This document shows, piece by piece, positions 44,002-50,843 of a DNA stretch of 64,000 bases (positions are counted from its first letter, which is position 1; every line of letters begins with the position of its first letter). The stretch comes from Pseudomonadota bacterium (GTDB lineage Bacteria; Pseudomonadota; Gammaproteobacteria; Burkholderiales; Burkholderiaceae_B). The notes below the pieces were generated by a model. It did not search any database. It saw only the letters and a list, made by a program, of their open reading frames with translations, and had not been told where the DNA came from. The position numbers and the translations under genes are program-made. The stretch covers positions 1 to 64,000 of the forward strand of contig JAEZBO010000102.1 of assembly GCA_023427085.1 (NCBI GenBank), given 5' to 3'.

Positions 44002-44481
44002 ATGCGTCCCACGTTCAAGCCATCGCTCCATCTCGAAACGCTCCGCGAGATCTCGGCGCGCAGCCCGGCAATGTCGGACGCGCGAGTGCTGCTGTGGGAG
44101 GTGCGCCGGCTCCACCAGGTGCTCGAAGACCTGGACTGGTACGTGGCCGTGATCGAGAGATGGGAGAGAGAGGTTGGCCAAGCCAACACCGCGACCCAGA
44201 CGACGAAGGCCCGGCTCGGGAAAGAGCCAGCCGTCATAGCCTACCGCGCGGCGTGCGCTGCCGAGGCGGCTTACCGGGCGCAGCACAACGGGTGCTCCTG
44301 GGGCGTCGGTCACCTACAGCCTGACCCGGACTATAAGCCCGACTACGCCGCGATCGACTCGGCTGATCGGCGGCGCCGCAGTGGTGCTGGCAAGGGCATT
44401 GGGATGAAGCGACGGCAGGAAGAGGAAGAAGCTGCGCAGCAAGCCGCACAGGCCGAGCCAGGGAAAACACAAGCTATCTAG
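44002..44481 (+). CDS. Prophage hypothetical protein under a LexA box
   Basis: A 159-residue protein with no recognised family. It is mostly helical in appearance, with a charged middle (VLEDLDWYVAVIERWEREVG), and ends in a Lys/Glu/Ala/Gln-rich tail (KRRQEEEEAAQQAAQAEPGK). The start is fixed by the short distance to the LexA box, with a very short leader. Induction by DNA damage is expected, so an anti-repressor or induction role like phage 186 Tum is possible by analogy only. It lies between the attachment site and the XRE/ImmA pair. Confidence 0.7.
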   Translation: MRPTFKPSLHLETLREISARSPAMSDARVLLWEVRRLHQVLEDLDWYVAVIERWEREVGQANTATQTTKARLGKEPAVIAYRAACAAEAAYRAQHNGCSWGVGHLQPDPDYKPDYAAIDSADRRRRSGAGKGIGMKRRQEEEEAAQQAAQAEPGKTQAI

Positions 44482-44553
44482 CCAGACGTGCTTTAGCTCT
44501 CTTTACAAAGCTGTGGCACTGAACAAATAGCCGTACTAAAAATAGCGCTTTTC

Positions 44554-44571
44554 TTTACCTTTTATGGTAAA
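44554..44571 (+). promoter_or_regulatory. Operator-like dyad upstream of the XRE gene
   Basis: TTTACC (44554-44559) and GGTAAA (44566-44571) form an inverted repeat with a six-base spacer in an AT-rich promoter region. A further GTCGAC-GGT-GTCGAC direct repeat lies at 44581-44595, and a ribosome site (TAGGAGA) precedes the XRE ATG. Binding by the XRE protein is inferred. Confidence 0.45.
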
Positions 44572-44616
44572 TTAACTTCTGTCGACGGTGTCGACGTTTA
44601 GCTTAGGAGAGTTGGC

Positions 44617-44970
44617 ATGAACCTTACTGCATTCGGAAGTGCTGTCCGCAAGGCCCGCATCGATGCCAAGGTTACATTGCAAAAAATGGCAGAAGACCTC
44701 GGTGTGACCCCGGCGTACCTGAGCGGGTTGGAAGTCGGTCGAAAGAAGATTTCGGCGGATTGGTCCACGAGAATTGAAGCGTACTTTGCGACAAAGAGTG
44801 TGCGAGTGCCGAACCTTCGGCCCCTCGCTGATGTTGCTAACGAGTCGATCCCACTGAAAGGGATGAAGCCCGAGCAGATGATGATGCTTGCTGGATTTGC
44901 CCGGGCCAATTTAACGGAGGATCAGATGAAACGTTTTTCTCAACTGTTGCAAGAAGTCGACGAGGACTAA
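44617..44970 (+). CDS. XRE-family transcriptional regulator
   Basis: A 117-residue protein with an N-terminal helix-turn-helix (KVTLQKMAEDLGVTPAYLSG) and a helical C-terminus (LTEDQMKRFSQLLQEVDED). It is followed four bases later by an ImmA/IrrE peptidase gene. In elements such as ICEBs1 this pairing controls induction, the peptidase cleaving the repressor. It could be the prophage repressor or a separate toxin-antitoxin-like pair. Confidence 0.85.
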   Translation: MNLTAFGSAVRKARIDAKVTLQKMAEDLGVTPAYLSGLEVGRKKISADWSTRIEAYFATKSVRVPNLRPLADVANESIPLKGMKPEQMMMLAGFARANLTEDQMKRFSQLLQEVDED

Positions 44971-44974
44971 CGCC

Positions 44975-45529
44975 ATGTTCGGGCCCTCCATCACACATGG
45001 ATTCCGAGTTGCGCCACGCAGCATTCTGGAAATTCGTCGCCATGCAGCTCATGTGCGTCAAGTGTTCGGGATCGCGCAGGATTTTGGTTTTTTCCCGATG
45101 GAGGAATTCATTGAGTCTTGGACAGACTGGGGCATTACCTACGACGTACTTGATCGAGGTGAAATGCCCGACGGTGTGGAGGCTTGCTGTGTACCGGAAC
45201 GAGCGCTGATTCAGTTCTCCTCCGAAACTTATGCGGGGGCTTGCATGGATGCACCACGTGCAAGATTTACCGTGGTGCACGAACTTGGACACTTGGCTCT
45301 TAGCCACACCCGCGCCTTTCACAGAGAGCGGCGTAGCACGGAGCCTATTAAGGCCTATGAAGATAGCGAATGGCAGGCGAACAGGTTTGCTGCGGAATTC
45401 TTAATGCCAGCTGATGATATCCGCCGTAAAGGCTTTCGGACTTCTGCAGAGCTGGTGTTGCACTACCAAGTTTCTTCCCCGGCGGCCACGAGACGAATTG
45501 AGGAACTTAGGAAGCAAAGTCTTATATAG
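44975..45529 (+). CDS. ImmA/IrrE family metallopeptidase
   Basis: A 184-residue zinc peptidase. The HExxH motif is HELGHLALSH at residues 102-111, and the downstream glutamate lies in DSEWQANRFAAEFLMP. Peptidases of this family cleave a partner XRE regulator, which is encoded immediately upstream, probably in the same transcript. GC content is lower than in the late operon, fitting a separate origin within the prophage. Confidence 0.88.
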   Translation: MFGPSITHGFRVAPRSILEIRRHAAHVRQVFGIAQDFGFFPMEEFIESWTDWGITYDVLDRGEMPDGVEACCVPERALIQFSSETYAGACMDAPRARFTVVHELGHLALSHTRAFHRERRSTEPIKAYEDSEWQANRFAAEFLMPADDIRRKGFRTSAELVLHYQVSSPAATRRIEELRKQSLI

Positions 45530-45533
45530 AAAA

Positions 45534-45563
45534 GGCCTTGAAGCGCTGCAACGCTTCAAGGCC
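45534..45563. terminator. Hairpin after the ImmA gene
   Basis: GGCCTTGAAGCG (45534-45545) pairs with CGCTTCAAGGCC (45552-45563) around a six-base loop, directly after the stop codon. No T-run follows on the plus strand, but an A4 run on the left would give T4 on the minus strand. Confidence 0.6.
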
Positions 45564-45606
45564 CCTGTAAAACGTGCCGCTTAAAAGACCCTATGAGCGG
45601 AGCGTC

Positions 45607-45657
45607 TTGACTGATTTACTACTCGGCCTAGTATTCTAGGTGGTACCGCTTAGCGGT
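45607..45657 (+). promoter_or_regulatory. Promoter with two palindromes before the 38-residue gene
   Basis: TTGACT (45607-45612) and TAGTAT (45629-45634) are 16 bases apart. The -10 lies in CCTAG-TATT-CTAGG (45627-45640), and ACCGC-TTA-GCGGT (45645-45657) follows. The layout suggests a repressible promoter. Confidence 0.5.
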
Positions 45658-45701
45658 GTCAACGTCAAGTTGGATGTTAGGGTCGCGTCTAGGAGCACCA
45701 A

Positions 45702-45818
45702 ATGCCCCAAAGCGACGAACGCGTCATCTATCGGATGACTATCACCGTGAAAGGCCGGGTCATCCGCCGCCCCAACGGCAAGCCGTTCCGTATCGTCTTG
45801 CGCAACCGCAGCAAGTAA
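45702..45818 (+). CDS. Small basic prophage protein (38 residues)
   Basis: Starts at ATG 45702 with AGGAG upstream; reads MPQSDERVIYRMTITVKGRV, continuing IRRPNGKPFRIVLRNRSK. It is highly basic, likely all-beta, and resembles small conserved phage proteins with an RRPNGKPFRI-type core. It has its own promoter and faces against the late operon, so it is probably a moron or regulator. Function unknown. Confidence 0.6.
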   Translation: MPQSDERVIYRMTITVKGRVIRRPNGKPFRIVLRNRSK

Positions 45819-45880
45819 CACGATATGGGATTCCCCAACTGACGTAGCGAACAGCCCCACGCCCTCGTGGCGTGGGGCAT

Positions 45881-46381
45881 CTATTGGCCCTTAACTGCCC
45901 GATACGCGCGCTCGCAAGTCAGTCCGGCGATGCGGGCCCGGTCAGCTTGCGCAGCGTAGATTCCCGCCAGGTCATCAAGTTCGCCAAGCACGACGGCGAG
46001 CACTCCGATGGGGTCGTCGGCTGCCGCGCCTGACTGGGCAGCGCTGGGATCGCCGGCGGGTCGATGGCGACGGGCATAGTCGGCGACGGCTTGGCGCACC
46101 CGGACATCGCCAGCGCGGCGCTCGCGCTCAACAGCAGCGGCCAGTTCTTGGTCGGCTTCATCTTTCAGCTTCTCCTGTTCAGTGATCCGGCGGCGCTCTT
46201 CATCGCGCGCCTGTTGCTGGGCGGCCGACACTTCAGCCCTTGCCTCTAGGTCGCGGCGGCCGTACCCCTCGTCCTCGCGCTTGTCGCCGTACCAGTTCAG
46301 CGACGCCACGACGACCAGCACCAGCAGCCCGGACAGAAGGTAGGGCCAGGCCTTTGCGATCAGAGCCTTCATTTCAACCAC
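45881..46381 (-). CDS. Inner-membrane spanin, Rz-like (DUF2514)
   Basis: A 166-residue protein with one N-terminal membrane anchor (YLLSGLLVLVVVASLNWYG) followed by a charged coiled-coil periplasmic part, the i-spanin layout of DUF2514 phage lysis proteins. A second gene (Rz1) is nested inside in another frame, which supports the assignment. It is the last gene of the late operon and overlaps the upstream membrane protein by 13 bases. It would fuse inner and outer membranes at lysis with Rz1. Confidence 0.82.
   Translation of the reverse strand: MVEMKALIAKAWPYLLSGLLVLVVVASLNWYGDKREDEGYGRRDLEARAEVSAAQQQARDEERRRITEQEKLKDEADQELAAAVERERRAGDVRVRQAVADYARRHRPAGDPSAAQSGAAADDPIGVLAVVLGELDDLAGIYAAQADRARIAGLTCERAYRAVKGQ
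45919..46161 (-). CDS. Outer-membrane spanin lipoprotein, Rz1-like, nested in Rz
   Basis: An 80-residue frame lying wholly inside the Rz-like gene in a different register. It starts MKPTKNWPLLLSASAALAMS with a lipobox-like SGC at Cys22, and the mature part is proline-rich (PVAIDPPAIPALPSQ), as in Rz1 proteins. AGGAG lies ten bases before the ATG. Lipid-anchored in the outer membrane it would pair with Rz. Residue -3 of the lipobox is Met rather than Leu, a small deviation. Confidence 0.75.
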   Translation of the reverse strand: MKPTKNWPLLLSASAALAMSGCAKPSPTMPVAIDPPAIPALPSQARQPTTPSECSPSCLANLMTWRESTLRKLTGPASPD

Positions 46382-46863
46382 TCGTCGGGGTCTTGCATCG
46401 GCGGCAGTGGCCGCGGCGTGACAGCTTGGTCGACCTTGCGCGCCACCTGGCCCGCGGTGCTGGCGGCCGCCTTCGCGGTGGTGGCTGCTGTCGTGGCCGC
46501 CCTGCCTGCTGTACCGGCCGCGCCGGCCGCCTGTTTGGCGGCGTCAGCTGCCGCCCTGGCAGTAACCGCCGCGCCGCTGGCGGTCTCGGCCGCTGCCCCG
46601 GCCGTCTCGGCTATGGCCGGCAGCCGCTTTTCGATGATCAGCACCAGCTGCCGGTTGATGTCCTGCATCCGCTGCAGCTCGGCCGTCTGGTCGGCACGCA
46701 TTTGAATCATCTGGCCGTCGAACCAGGCATATATGAGTGGTCCAGTGATCAGGGCGCCGAAGGTCACCAGACCCAGATACGCCAGCCACAGCCGCACCGC
46801 CCGACCGAGCTGCTGCGCGCGATCGGGGTTGCACTCGCACCACCGCTTAAAAATGTCAGGCAT
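46369..46863 (-). CDS. Membrane protein of the lysis region, Ala-rich coiled coil
   Basis: A 164-residue protein with one membrane segment near residues 25-48 (LAYLGLVTFGALITGPLIYA) and a long Ala/Thr-rich helical region (AAAETASGAAVTARAAADAA). The family is not recognised. Position between the endolysin and spanin genes suggests a holin or holin modulator. It overlaps both neighbours slightly. Confidence 0.65.
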   Translation of the reverse strand: MPDIFKRWCECNPDRAQQLGRAVRLWLAYLGLVTFGALITGPLIYAWFDGQMIQMRADQTAELQRMQDINRQLVLIIEKRLPAIAETAGAAAETASGAAVTARAAADAAKQAAGAAGTAGRAATTAATTAKAAASTAGQVARKVDQAVTPRPLPPMQDPDEWLK

Positions 46864-47188
46864 CCTTGCTCTCCCGATGTACCTTGAGCTCTTCCAACAG
46901 CTTGGTGTTGAGCTCGGTGGCCTCCTGCAGCTGATACTGCAGCAGGTCGAACTTGGCCTTCATGTCGGCCCACTTCTCCAGCAGATCGGCGATCCGCTCC
47001 GTTTGCAGGTCGGCTTGCTTCTTCCACTGGTCACGCTCGGCTTGCACGGTGGCCAGCACGTCGCCAGAAGCTCGGGCCGTGGCGGTGGCGTTCTCCAGCA
47101 GCCGGCCCAGCAGCGGCACGATCCATTTACCGAAGCCGGCAATAATTACCGCGCCGACACCTGCCCAGGTGAGGGTTTCCGCGTCCAT
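46856..47188 (-). CDS. Small membrane/coiled-coil protein, holin candidate
   Basis: A 110-residue protein with an N-terminal hydrophobic segment (WAGVGAVIIAGFGKWIVPLL) followed by a heptad-like coiled coil (QTERIADLLEKWADMKAKFD). It lies ten bases after the endolysin gene in reading order. Size and single membrane segment fit a type III-like holin or a lysis accessory protein; no family is claimed. Confidence 0.65.
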   Translation of the reverse strand: MDAETLTWAGVGAVIIAGFGKWIVPLLGRLLENATATARASGDVLATVQAERDQWKKQADLQTERIADLLEKWADMKAKFDLLQYQLQEATELNTKLLEELKVHRESKDA

Positions 47189-47198
47189 AGCTGCCCCC

Positions 47199-47723
47199 TT
47201 ATGCGCGCAGCGCGTGCGCGGCCAGCACGCCCGCCACGCGCTCGGCCAGCACCAGCTTATTGGCCTGGTAGCGGGCCTGGTCGCTGGCGTTGCTGATGAA
47301 GAACAGCTCGAGGATCAGCCCGCCGGCACGCACGAAGCCCAGGCGGCTGTGCTGCCCTGCCCCCTCCCCCTTGGCGCCACGGTTCGGAATGCCCAGCACC
47401 TCGGCCACCGCGGCGCAGAGATCCAGGCCCAGCGCACGGTTCTGCTCATGCGACAGGGTTTCGACGCCGGTGACGGCCGGCGCCGCGGCGGCGTTGCAGT
47501 GGAATTCCACCGCCACGCTGCCGGGCGTGACCAGCGCGATCGCGCGCGGCAGCGGCAGGTTCTGGTCCCGCTCGCCGTCCTTGACGAAGGCGATACCGGC
47601 CGCGCGCAGCGCGTCGGCCACCAGGTCGCGGAACTCCAGCACGATGTCGGCCTCGGTCTTACCGTGGCCCACCGCGCCGGGGTCGGTGCTGCTGTGCCCG
47701 GCTGTGACGACGATCTTGCGCAT
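47199..47723 (-). CDS. Phage endolysin, N-acetylmuramoyl-L-alanine amidase (Amidase_3)
   Basis: A 174-residue zinc amidase. The ligands and catalytic residues expected for Amidase_3 are visible: His10 (TAGHSSTDPG), Glu24, His75 (VEFHCNA) and Glu139 (LILELFFISN). No signal peptide, so export depends on a holin. It cleaves the bond between muramic acid and L-alanine in peptidoglycan. Confidence 0.9.
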   Translation of the reverse strand: MRKIVVTAGHSSTDPGAVGHGKTEADIVLEFRDLVADALRAAGIAFVKDGERDQNLPLPRAIALVTPGSVAVEFHCNAAAAPAVTGVETLSHEQNRALGLDLCAAVAEVLGIPNRGAKGEGAGQHSRLGFVRAGGLILELFFISNASDQARYQANKLVLAERVAGVLAAHALRA

Positions 47724-47742
47724 TTATTGTTTTCTCCAGGCG

Positions 47743-47766
47743 AAAAAAAGCCCGCTCGAGGCGGGC
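47743..47766 (-). terminator. Intrinsic terminator before the endolysin gene
   Basis: On the minus strand GCCCGC-CTCGA-GCGGGC is followed by a run of seven T. It lies between the 129-residue tail protein gene and the endolysin gene, so lysis genes may need anti-termination or partial read-through. Confidence 0.8.
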
Positions 47767-47787
47767 GTTGCGGTACTGAGGGTTGGG

Positions 47788-48177
47788 CTACAGCAGAAGC
47801 GGCCAGCCGGCCCAGCGGTGCGGCTCGTGCAGCGTTGGCGGTTGGGTCTCGATCACCTCGTCTTCGGACAGCAGGTTCTCGGGCGGCAGGTGGCGCAGGA
47901 ACAGTTCGTCGGCCAGAGACTGCAGCGCCACCAGGTCGCCAGCGCCGTCCCATTGCCACAGGCCCAGCACCGGCCAATCCATGCCCAGGCCCGGCATGAC
48001 CTCCGGGTCGAAGTTATCGCCCGTCAGCCCGTCGACCAGCTCGTAGCCGTCGGCCTCGATCGTCCCGGGCACCGGCAGCACGAACTGCGCGAACACCGTC
48101 TGGATCGCGGCCTGTTGTTCCTCCGGCAGGTCTGCGAAACGCAGCCCGGCCGGAACGCGAAGGATCACCCTCTTCAT
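47788..48177 (-). CDS. Phage hypothetical protein downstream of the tail fibre region
   Basis: A 129-residue protein, acidic, beginning MKRVILRVPAGLRFADLPEE, with DWPVLGLWQWDGAGDLVALQ in the middle. The family is not recognised. It overlaps the upstream structural gene by four bases (ATGA) and precedes a terminator, so it ends the tail gene block. A tail-associated or assembly role is likely by position only. Confidence 0.65.
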   Translation of the reverse strand: MKRVILRVPAGLRFADLPEEQQAAIQTVFAQFVLPVPGTIEADGYELVDGLTGDNFDPEVMPGLGMDWPVLGLWQWDGAGDLVALQSLADELFLRHLPPENLLSEDEVIETQPPTLHEPHRWAGWPLLL

Positions 48178-49430
48178 AGCTGCACCATTTTTTTCATCGT
48201 TTCGCCGTCCATGGCGCGCGGCCAGTAGCGGATGTTACGGATCAGGAGCGCGTTGATCGCGCCGGTACCGCGAGATCCGAATCGCAGTCGGCTCATCCCG
48301 ACCGGCAGGGTGCCAGCGGTCGGAGGCAAGACCAAGCCGCTGGATACGGCAGCCTCCCAGCCGGCCGGCGCACCGTAGGAGAACCCGAAGCGACCGCGCG
48401 ACCCGACTGGATTGGTGAGCATGCCTGCATCGAATACAGCCTGCCCATGCGCCCGAGTTGTGAGACGCCAGGTGATGCCGGAGGCCGACGTCCGAATACT
48501 GACTTGGTTGGTCTGACCGGTGCTTCCGTCATCGACGACCATCAACGTGGTGTCGCCGATGTCGTATGCCAGATTGACGCCATCGAATACGAACGTGCCT
48601 TGAGCCTGGTTGAACCAGCTGGCAAAGCGTGCGCCGTCGATGTGAGAGACGTCTGCGGCCCGCGAAGCTGCCGCGCCCAGCGTTGGGATGTGGCTCGTCA
48701 GGTACGGGTCTGCCTTGAGATCGAGGCCCCAGAAATCGGCGACATCCCCCGGCGCGAACGATTCACGGCACCAGACGATCAGCGGGTACGAGCTACCCGA
48801 CGTAGCGGCTGTGTTGGTCATCCAGACATGCACGAAATTGCCGGGGTAGCGCTTGAAACCCCAGCGTTCGACAGCCGCGCTGCCGGCGGTGACAGCGCCA
48901 GTTTTGAGGTTCACGGCGATCGAGCGCTCCTGACCGAACACTGCTTGATGCCCGACCAGGTGCGCCGTCCTGCTCTTGCCGTTCGGGTCGAGCTTGAAAA
49001 AGCCAGACGCGGTGTACTTCACGTTCGCCGTGTACTGGACGCTGTTGGTCGCCCCCGGAAAGCAGTAAGGGTTGGTCGTCGCGTCATGCACGAACCGTGA
49101 CAAGGTGCTGGTCCCGTCCGGCGCTAAGCCAACATTCGCCTGCAGCGTGCCGCGCACCGCGTTCCACGAGTCGCCAGCCCGGAAATACGAATTGCGCAGC
49201 AGGTTCGTGCTGGCCCCCTCGAGCAGCAAGCCGCGCGCCTGGCCTGTCTCGGGGTCGTAGTCGATGCGGGGCTGATTGATCGCCGCCGTGCGCAGCATGC
49301 CCTTGGCGTCGGTGTACAGCGCCGTGCCTGCCCGCGTGTGCGTCAGCAGATCGCTGACCACCCCCGACAGGAAATCGAGGTTCAGCGCCTCGTCCCGCCA
49401 GCGGCTGAGAGTCGATACCGGTCCCATCAT
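48174..49430 (-). CDS. Phage fibre/spike-like structural protein
   Basis: About 418 residues from MMGPVSTLSRWRDEALNLDF; the ATG overlaps the previous stop (ATGA). The phrase YDPETGQARGLLLEGASTNL is typical of phage tail or head spike proteins with carbohydrate-binding-like domains; the rest is beta-rich. Probably an accessory receptor-binding or decoration protein of the tail tip. Confidence 0.72.
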   Translation of the reverse strand: MMGPVSTLSRWRDEALNLDFLSGVVSDLLTHTRAGTALYTDAKGMLRTAAINQPRIDYDPETGQARGLLLEGASTNLLRNSYFRAGDSWNAVRGTLQANVGLAPDGTSTLSRFVHDATTNPYCFPGATNSVQYTANVKYTASGFFKLDPNGKSRTAHLVGHQAVFGQERSIAVNLKTGAVTAGSAAVERWGFKRYPGNFVHVWMTNTAATSGSSYPLIVWCRESFAPGDVADFWGLDLKADPYLTSHIPTLGAAASRAADVSHIDGARFASWFNQAQGTFVFDGVNLAYDIGDTTLMVVDDGSTGQTNQVSIRTSASGITWRLTTRAHGQAVFDAGMLTNPVGSRGRFGFSYGAPAGWEAAVSSGLVLPPTAGTLPVGMSRLRFGSRGTGAINALLIRNIRYWPRAMDGETMKKMVQL

Positions 49431-50032
49431 GATGCAAGTACCCCCGTTGCAATGCAGTCCACCGTGCCGCGCGCCCGCACTTGCAGGCTTTCGCCGGCGG
49501 CCAGGACGCACACGGGCGTGATGCGTCGCGAAGCGCCTTCCTCGATCCGCTCGCTGGCCACGACCATGGAAGTCGCGTTGCCGGCCCGTAGCACCCGAGC
49601 CGAAAGCACGGCCTCGCCCAACCCGAGGTTGGCCGCCAGCAGGCCGGTCACCGAGCCGGGCTGATCCGCTATGGTCGCCCAGGCATCGCCGGCGGCCGAC
49701 AGCACACGGTTGAACTGCCGGGCCGAGATCAGCTCGGCACCCAGCGCCAGCCAGCTCACCTGCGCATCGCTGCGCACATCCAGGCTATCGCCAGCCATCA
49801 GCGGCAGCACCACCAGGCGCAGGCGGGTGCCTTGCTGGCCCTCGGCGCCCGGAAGCAAGTCCATCGGCACGATCTGCGTGCTGCCGGGCGCCTTGCGCAG
49901 GCGCACTGACACCGGCGTCGCCGCGGTGGCGAGGTTGGCGGCGATGACCGAAGTCACGACCAGCGGCCCGACCGCGAGCGCAGACCAGACCCCGCCGCTG
50001 CTGGTCACCCTGCGCTCGATCTCAGTCAGCAT
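49427..50032 (-). CDS. Phage structural hypothetical protein
   Basis: A 201-residue beta-rich protein (SVRLRKAPGSTQIVPMDLLP; GNATSMVVASERIEEGASRR) with repeated motifs that suggest two similar domains. No family recognised. Its start overlaps the 58-residue gene upstream by 11 bases and its stop overlaps the spike gene. A tail-tip component by context. Confidence 0.65.
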   Translation of the reverse strand: MLTEIERRVTSSGGVWSALAVGPLVVTSVIAANLATAATPVSVRLRKAPGSTQIVPMDLLPGAEGQQGTRLRLVVLPLMAGDSLDVRSDAQVSWLALGAELISARQFNRVLSAAGDAWATIADQPGSVTGLLAANLGLGEAVLSARVLRAGNATSMVVASERIEEGASRRITPVCVLAAGESLQVRARGTVDCIATGVLAS

Positions 50033-50198
50033 TCGGCTGCCCCACAGCTTGGCCAGCAGCCGCCTCCGTCGCGGCCTTCACGCCGGCGTCGACCTGCGCC
50101 TTGATTTCCTCGGCCAGCGCCATGAACAAGCCCTGCGCCAGCTCCTGGGTGAGCTTGTTGCCGATGTTGCGCACGATGATCTGTTCGATTTTCTGCAT
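50022..50198 (-). CDS. Small phage helical protein (58 residues)
   Basis: Starts MQKIEQIIVRNIGNKLTQEL at ATG 50198, with GGAG seven bases upstream. An amphipathic helical protein with an Ala/Gln-rich tail; no family recognised. Close packing with its neighbours supports a real gene. Confidence 0.6.
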   Translation of the reverse strand: MQKIEQIIVRNIGNKLTQELAQGLFMALAEEIKAQVDAGVKAATEAAAGQAVGQPNAD

Positions 50199-50212
50199 GT
50201 GATGCTCCAAAG

Positions 50213-50235
50213 AAAAAGGCCCGCGTGTGCGGGCC
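50213..50235 (-). terminator. Intrinsic terminator inside the tail gene block
   Basis: On the minus strand GGCCCGC-ACAC-GCGGGCC is followed by T5. It follows the 64-residue gene and precedes the 58-residue gene by 15 bases, so expression of the distal tail and lysis genes would need read-through or anti-termination. Confidence 0.8.
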
Positions 50236-50254
50236 TGAATGAAGTTGTGGGGCG

Positions 50255-50449
50255 CTACTTGGGAAATCGGGTTTTGACTGCCGCGACTTTGTCGATCCAG
50301 GCGATTGTGTCCGCCGGCAAGTCGTTGCCCTGCGCGCGCAGGGCGGCCAGACCCTTATAGATCGCGTCGATCTGGTCGCCGATATCGGGATAGGCCGCGC
50401 GACGCGCTCGCCCAATGTCCTCAGCCGAGGCTTTGCGGTGGATCTTCAA
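50255..50449 (-). CDS. Small phage tail-fibre-associated protein (64 residues), TTG start
   Basis: Reads LKIHRKASAEDIGRARRAAY, then PDIGDQIDAIYKGLAAL and ends VAAVKTRFPK, a pattern common to small proteins encoded after phage tail fibres. TTG at 50449 is chosen because GGGAG lies seven bases upstream and the longer frame has no phage-like sequence. Overlaps the upstream gene by 29 bases. Confidence 0.65.
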   Translation of the reverse strand: MKIHRKASAEDIGRARRAAYPDIGDQIDAIYKGLAALRAQGNDLPADTIAWIDKVAAVKTRFPK

Positions 50450-50843
50450 TGCGAAACTCCCGATCAAGGTACGGCCAAGCGAGCACAGTGACGATGTGCG
50501 GGCCCGGCAGGTCGAAGTGCAGCTCGCAGAACGCACCCGAGCAGTCATAAACATCACCGCCAATGCGTATCTGGCAGGGTTGCGGCAAATCTCGCAGTGT
50601 CCTCCCGTCTAGACGAGCTGAATTGTTCGGCCTTGGTGCGATGCTGCCTTGCGGCAGCACATAGTCCCGATCGATGTCTGCATCGCCTTGTACCCAACTC
50701 AGCCCCTGCTGCCGAGCCAGATCCAGCCGTCGCTCGAGAATCGTCGGTGCGATTGAAGCCAGCTGAACGATTCGACCCTGGCCGTCATAGAACACCAGAG
50801 ATAGATTGGTACTTACAGGCGAAACTGTGTGCATATCCATCAT
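50421..50843 (-). CDS. Phage tail-tip accessory protein
   Basis: A 140-residue protein beginning MMDMHTVSPVSTNLSLVFYD, beta-rich, with QPCQIRIGGDVYDCSGAFCE. Its ATG overlaps the stop of the large tail-tip gene by four bases, so it is translationally coupled to it. Probably a small fibre-associated component; no firm family. Confidence 0.65.
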   Translation of the reverse strand: MMDMHTVSPVSTNLSLVFYDGQGRIVQLASIAPTILERRLDLARQQGLSWVQGDADIDRDYVLPQGSIAPRPNNSARLDGRTLRDLPQPCQIRIGGDVYDCSGAFCELHFDLPGPHIVTVLAWPYLDREFRIEDPPQSLG

